Shown piece by piece: positions 63,402 through 64,000 of a stretch of DNA of 64,000 nucleotides; positions within the stretch are counted from its first letter, which is position 1; every line of letters begins with the position of its first letter. This DNA is from Rhodococcus sp. H36-A4 (lineage in GTDB: Bacteria > Actinomycetota > Actinomycetes > Mycobacteriales > Mycobacteriaceae), in the NCBI RefSeq assembly GCF_027158005.1, contig NZ_JAPVLQ010000001.1, forward strand, positions 939,745 to 1,003,744, written 5' to 3'. The position numbers and the translations under genes were made by a program. The notes below the pieces were generated by a model. That model was not told the DNA's origin. It saw only the letters and a program-made list of their open reading frames with translations, and made no database searches.

Positions 63402-64000
63402 TCAGCGACCAACGCCACACGTCCCGAGCACGACCGTTGCATCGATCTCATTCGAGCGCACCACGCGTGTGTCGAAGCCTGCGTCTCGAACGAGGCTCGC
63501 GGTCTCGGGTGCCTGCAGCGCGCTGGTTTCGATCAGCAGATGACCGCCGGGGACAAGCCAGCGCGATGCGTCCGCCGCCACCCGCCGCTGCACCGCAAGA
63601 CCGTCGACACCGCCGTCGAGGGCCACCCTCGGTTCGTGATTGCGGGCTTCCGACGGCATCGAGCCGATCTCGTCCGTCGGAACGTAGGGCGCATTCGCCA
63701 CCACGACATCGACGTTGCCGCGCAGGTTCAGCGGTAGTGCCGCATACAAGTCACCCTCGTGCACCTGCCCACCGAGAGGCTCGACATTGACTCGGGCGAA
63801 CTCCAGAGCAACCGGATCCACGTCGGTGCAATGCAATTCGATGCCGGGATGCGCGGATGCAAGAGCAGCTCCGACTGCGCCCGAACCGCAACAGATGTCG
63901 ACCACGGTCTCGATCTGTAGGGATGCGGCCTGCTCCACCAACAACTCGGTGCGTCGGCGAGGCACGAAAACACCGGGGCCGACGGTGACGCGTATGCCAC
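63402..64000 (-). CDS. PrmC-related protein N5-glutamine methyltransferase (5' end outside window)
   Basis: A SAM-dependent methyltransferase of the PrmC-related group (TIGR03704 type). The visible 199 residues include VGPGVFVPRRRTELL, motif I VVDICCGSGAVG, DVDPVAL and the substrate motif NAPYVP, where true PrmC has NPPY. It would methylate a glutamine in a protein, but the target may not be release factors. The gene begins beyond the right edge. The C-terminus is complete. Confidence 0.85.
   Translation of the reverse strand, partial: GIRVTVGPGVFVPRRRTELLVEQAASLQIETVVDICCGSGAVGAALASAHPGIELHCTDVDPVALEFARVNVEPLGGQVHEGDLYAALPLNLRGNVDVVVANAPYVPTDEIGSMPSEARNHEPRVALDGGVDGLAVQRRVAADASRWLVPGGHLLIETSALQAPETASLVRDAGFDTRVVRSNEIDATVVLGTCGVGR

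Noticed and set aside
1..64000. CRISPR array, tRNA, rRNA, insertion sequence or prophage genes
   Set aside because: I looked for regular repeats with spacers, cloverleaf-type genes, transposases and integrases and saw none.

Overview
The window looks like chromosome from a mycolic-acid actinobacterium, most likely Rhodococcus or a close relative. The DNA is GC-rich with strong C/G third-position bias. Many genes have recognisable mycobacterial counterparts: FadE25/FadB2, DesA1, UgpAEBC, LigC with its polymerase partner, LigD, PlsB2/PlsC, maltokinase, LppU and Rv0910. Genus is inferred from gene content only. I see no rRNA, tRNA, CRISPR array, insertion sequence or prophage.

Layout. 1-6.2 kb is a polyol catabolic locus: a cut-off sugar-binding lipoprotein and its SorC-type regulator run leftward, while a sorbitol/xylitol-type dehydrogenase and a mannitol-type dehydrogenase run rightward, facing a xylulokinase. 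6.3-13.0 kb holds a TetR regulator, the fadE25-fadB2 pair, a FabG-type reductase, a PlsC-like acyltransferase, an M50 protease and an acyl-ACP desaturase. 13-21 kb is mixed: alpha/beta hydrolase, a large DUF2254 fusion, GtrA protein, mycofactocin-type SDR, maltokinase, pirin. 21-27 kb has a DUF4190 protein, a decayed intradiol dioxygenase, a diguanylate cyclase, an M13 peptidase and a P450. 27-31.3 kb is a complete ugpAEBC importer. 31.4-33.6 kb encodes an L,D-transpeptidase, an HdeD-like protein and a small secreted protein.

33.8-38.1 kb is the most distinctive segment. Five rightward genes overlap end to end: GT2 glycosyltransferase, short acyl-CoA dehydrogenase-like protein, PIG-L deacetylase, NodS-like methyltransferase, and a degenerate EAL protein with a C-terminal DICT domain. 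A GAF-ANTAR regulator faces them. I read this as an uncharacterised glycoconjugate pathway tied to signalling.

39-41.1 kb holds a two-gene primase-polymerase/DNA ligase unit, and a full three-domain LigD lies at 55.1-57.4 kb, so two end-joining ligase systems sit 15 kb apart. Between them are LppU, two DHA2 MFS exporters (one beside the wreck of a TetR gene), ilvD, a secreted S1 protease, a DUF6319 protein, and a plsB-plsC-adenylate cyclase operon followed by two small membrane proteins. The right end has a secreted lipase, an ABC exporter downstream of a PadR/BtrH-domain pair, a DUF7010 membrane protein and a cut-off PrmC-related methyltransferase.

Non-coding items of note are a 53-bp intergenic element present twice (about 40/53 identical), several convergent hairpin terminators, palindromes at likely operators, and probable leaderless starts (pirin, PadR, LigD). 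Functional calls come from reading motifs and recalled families; no database search was possible.
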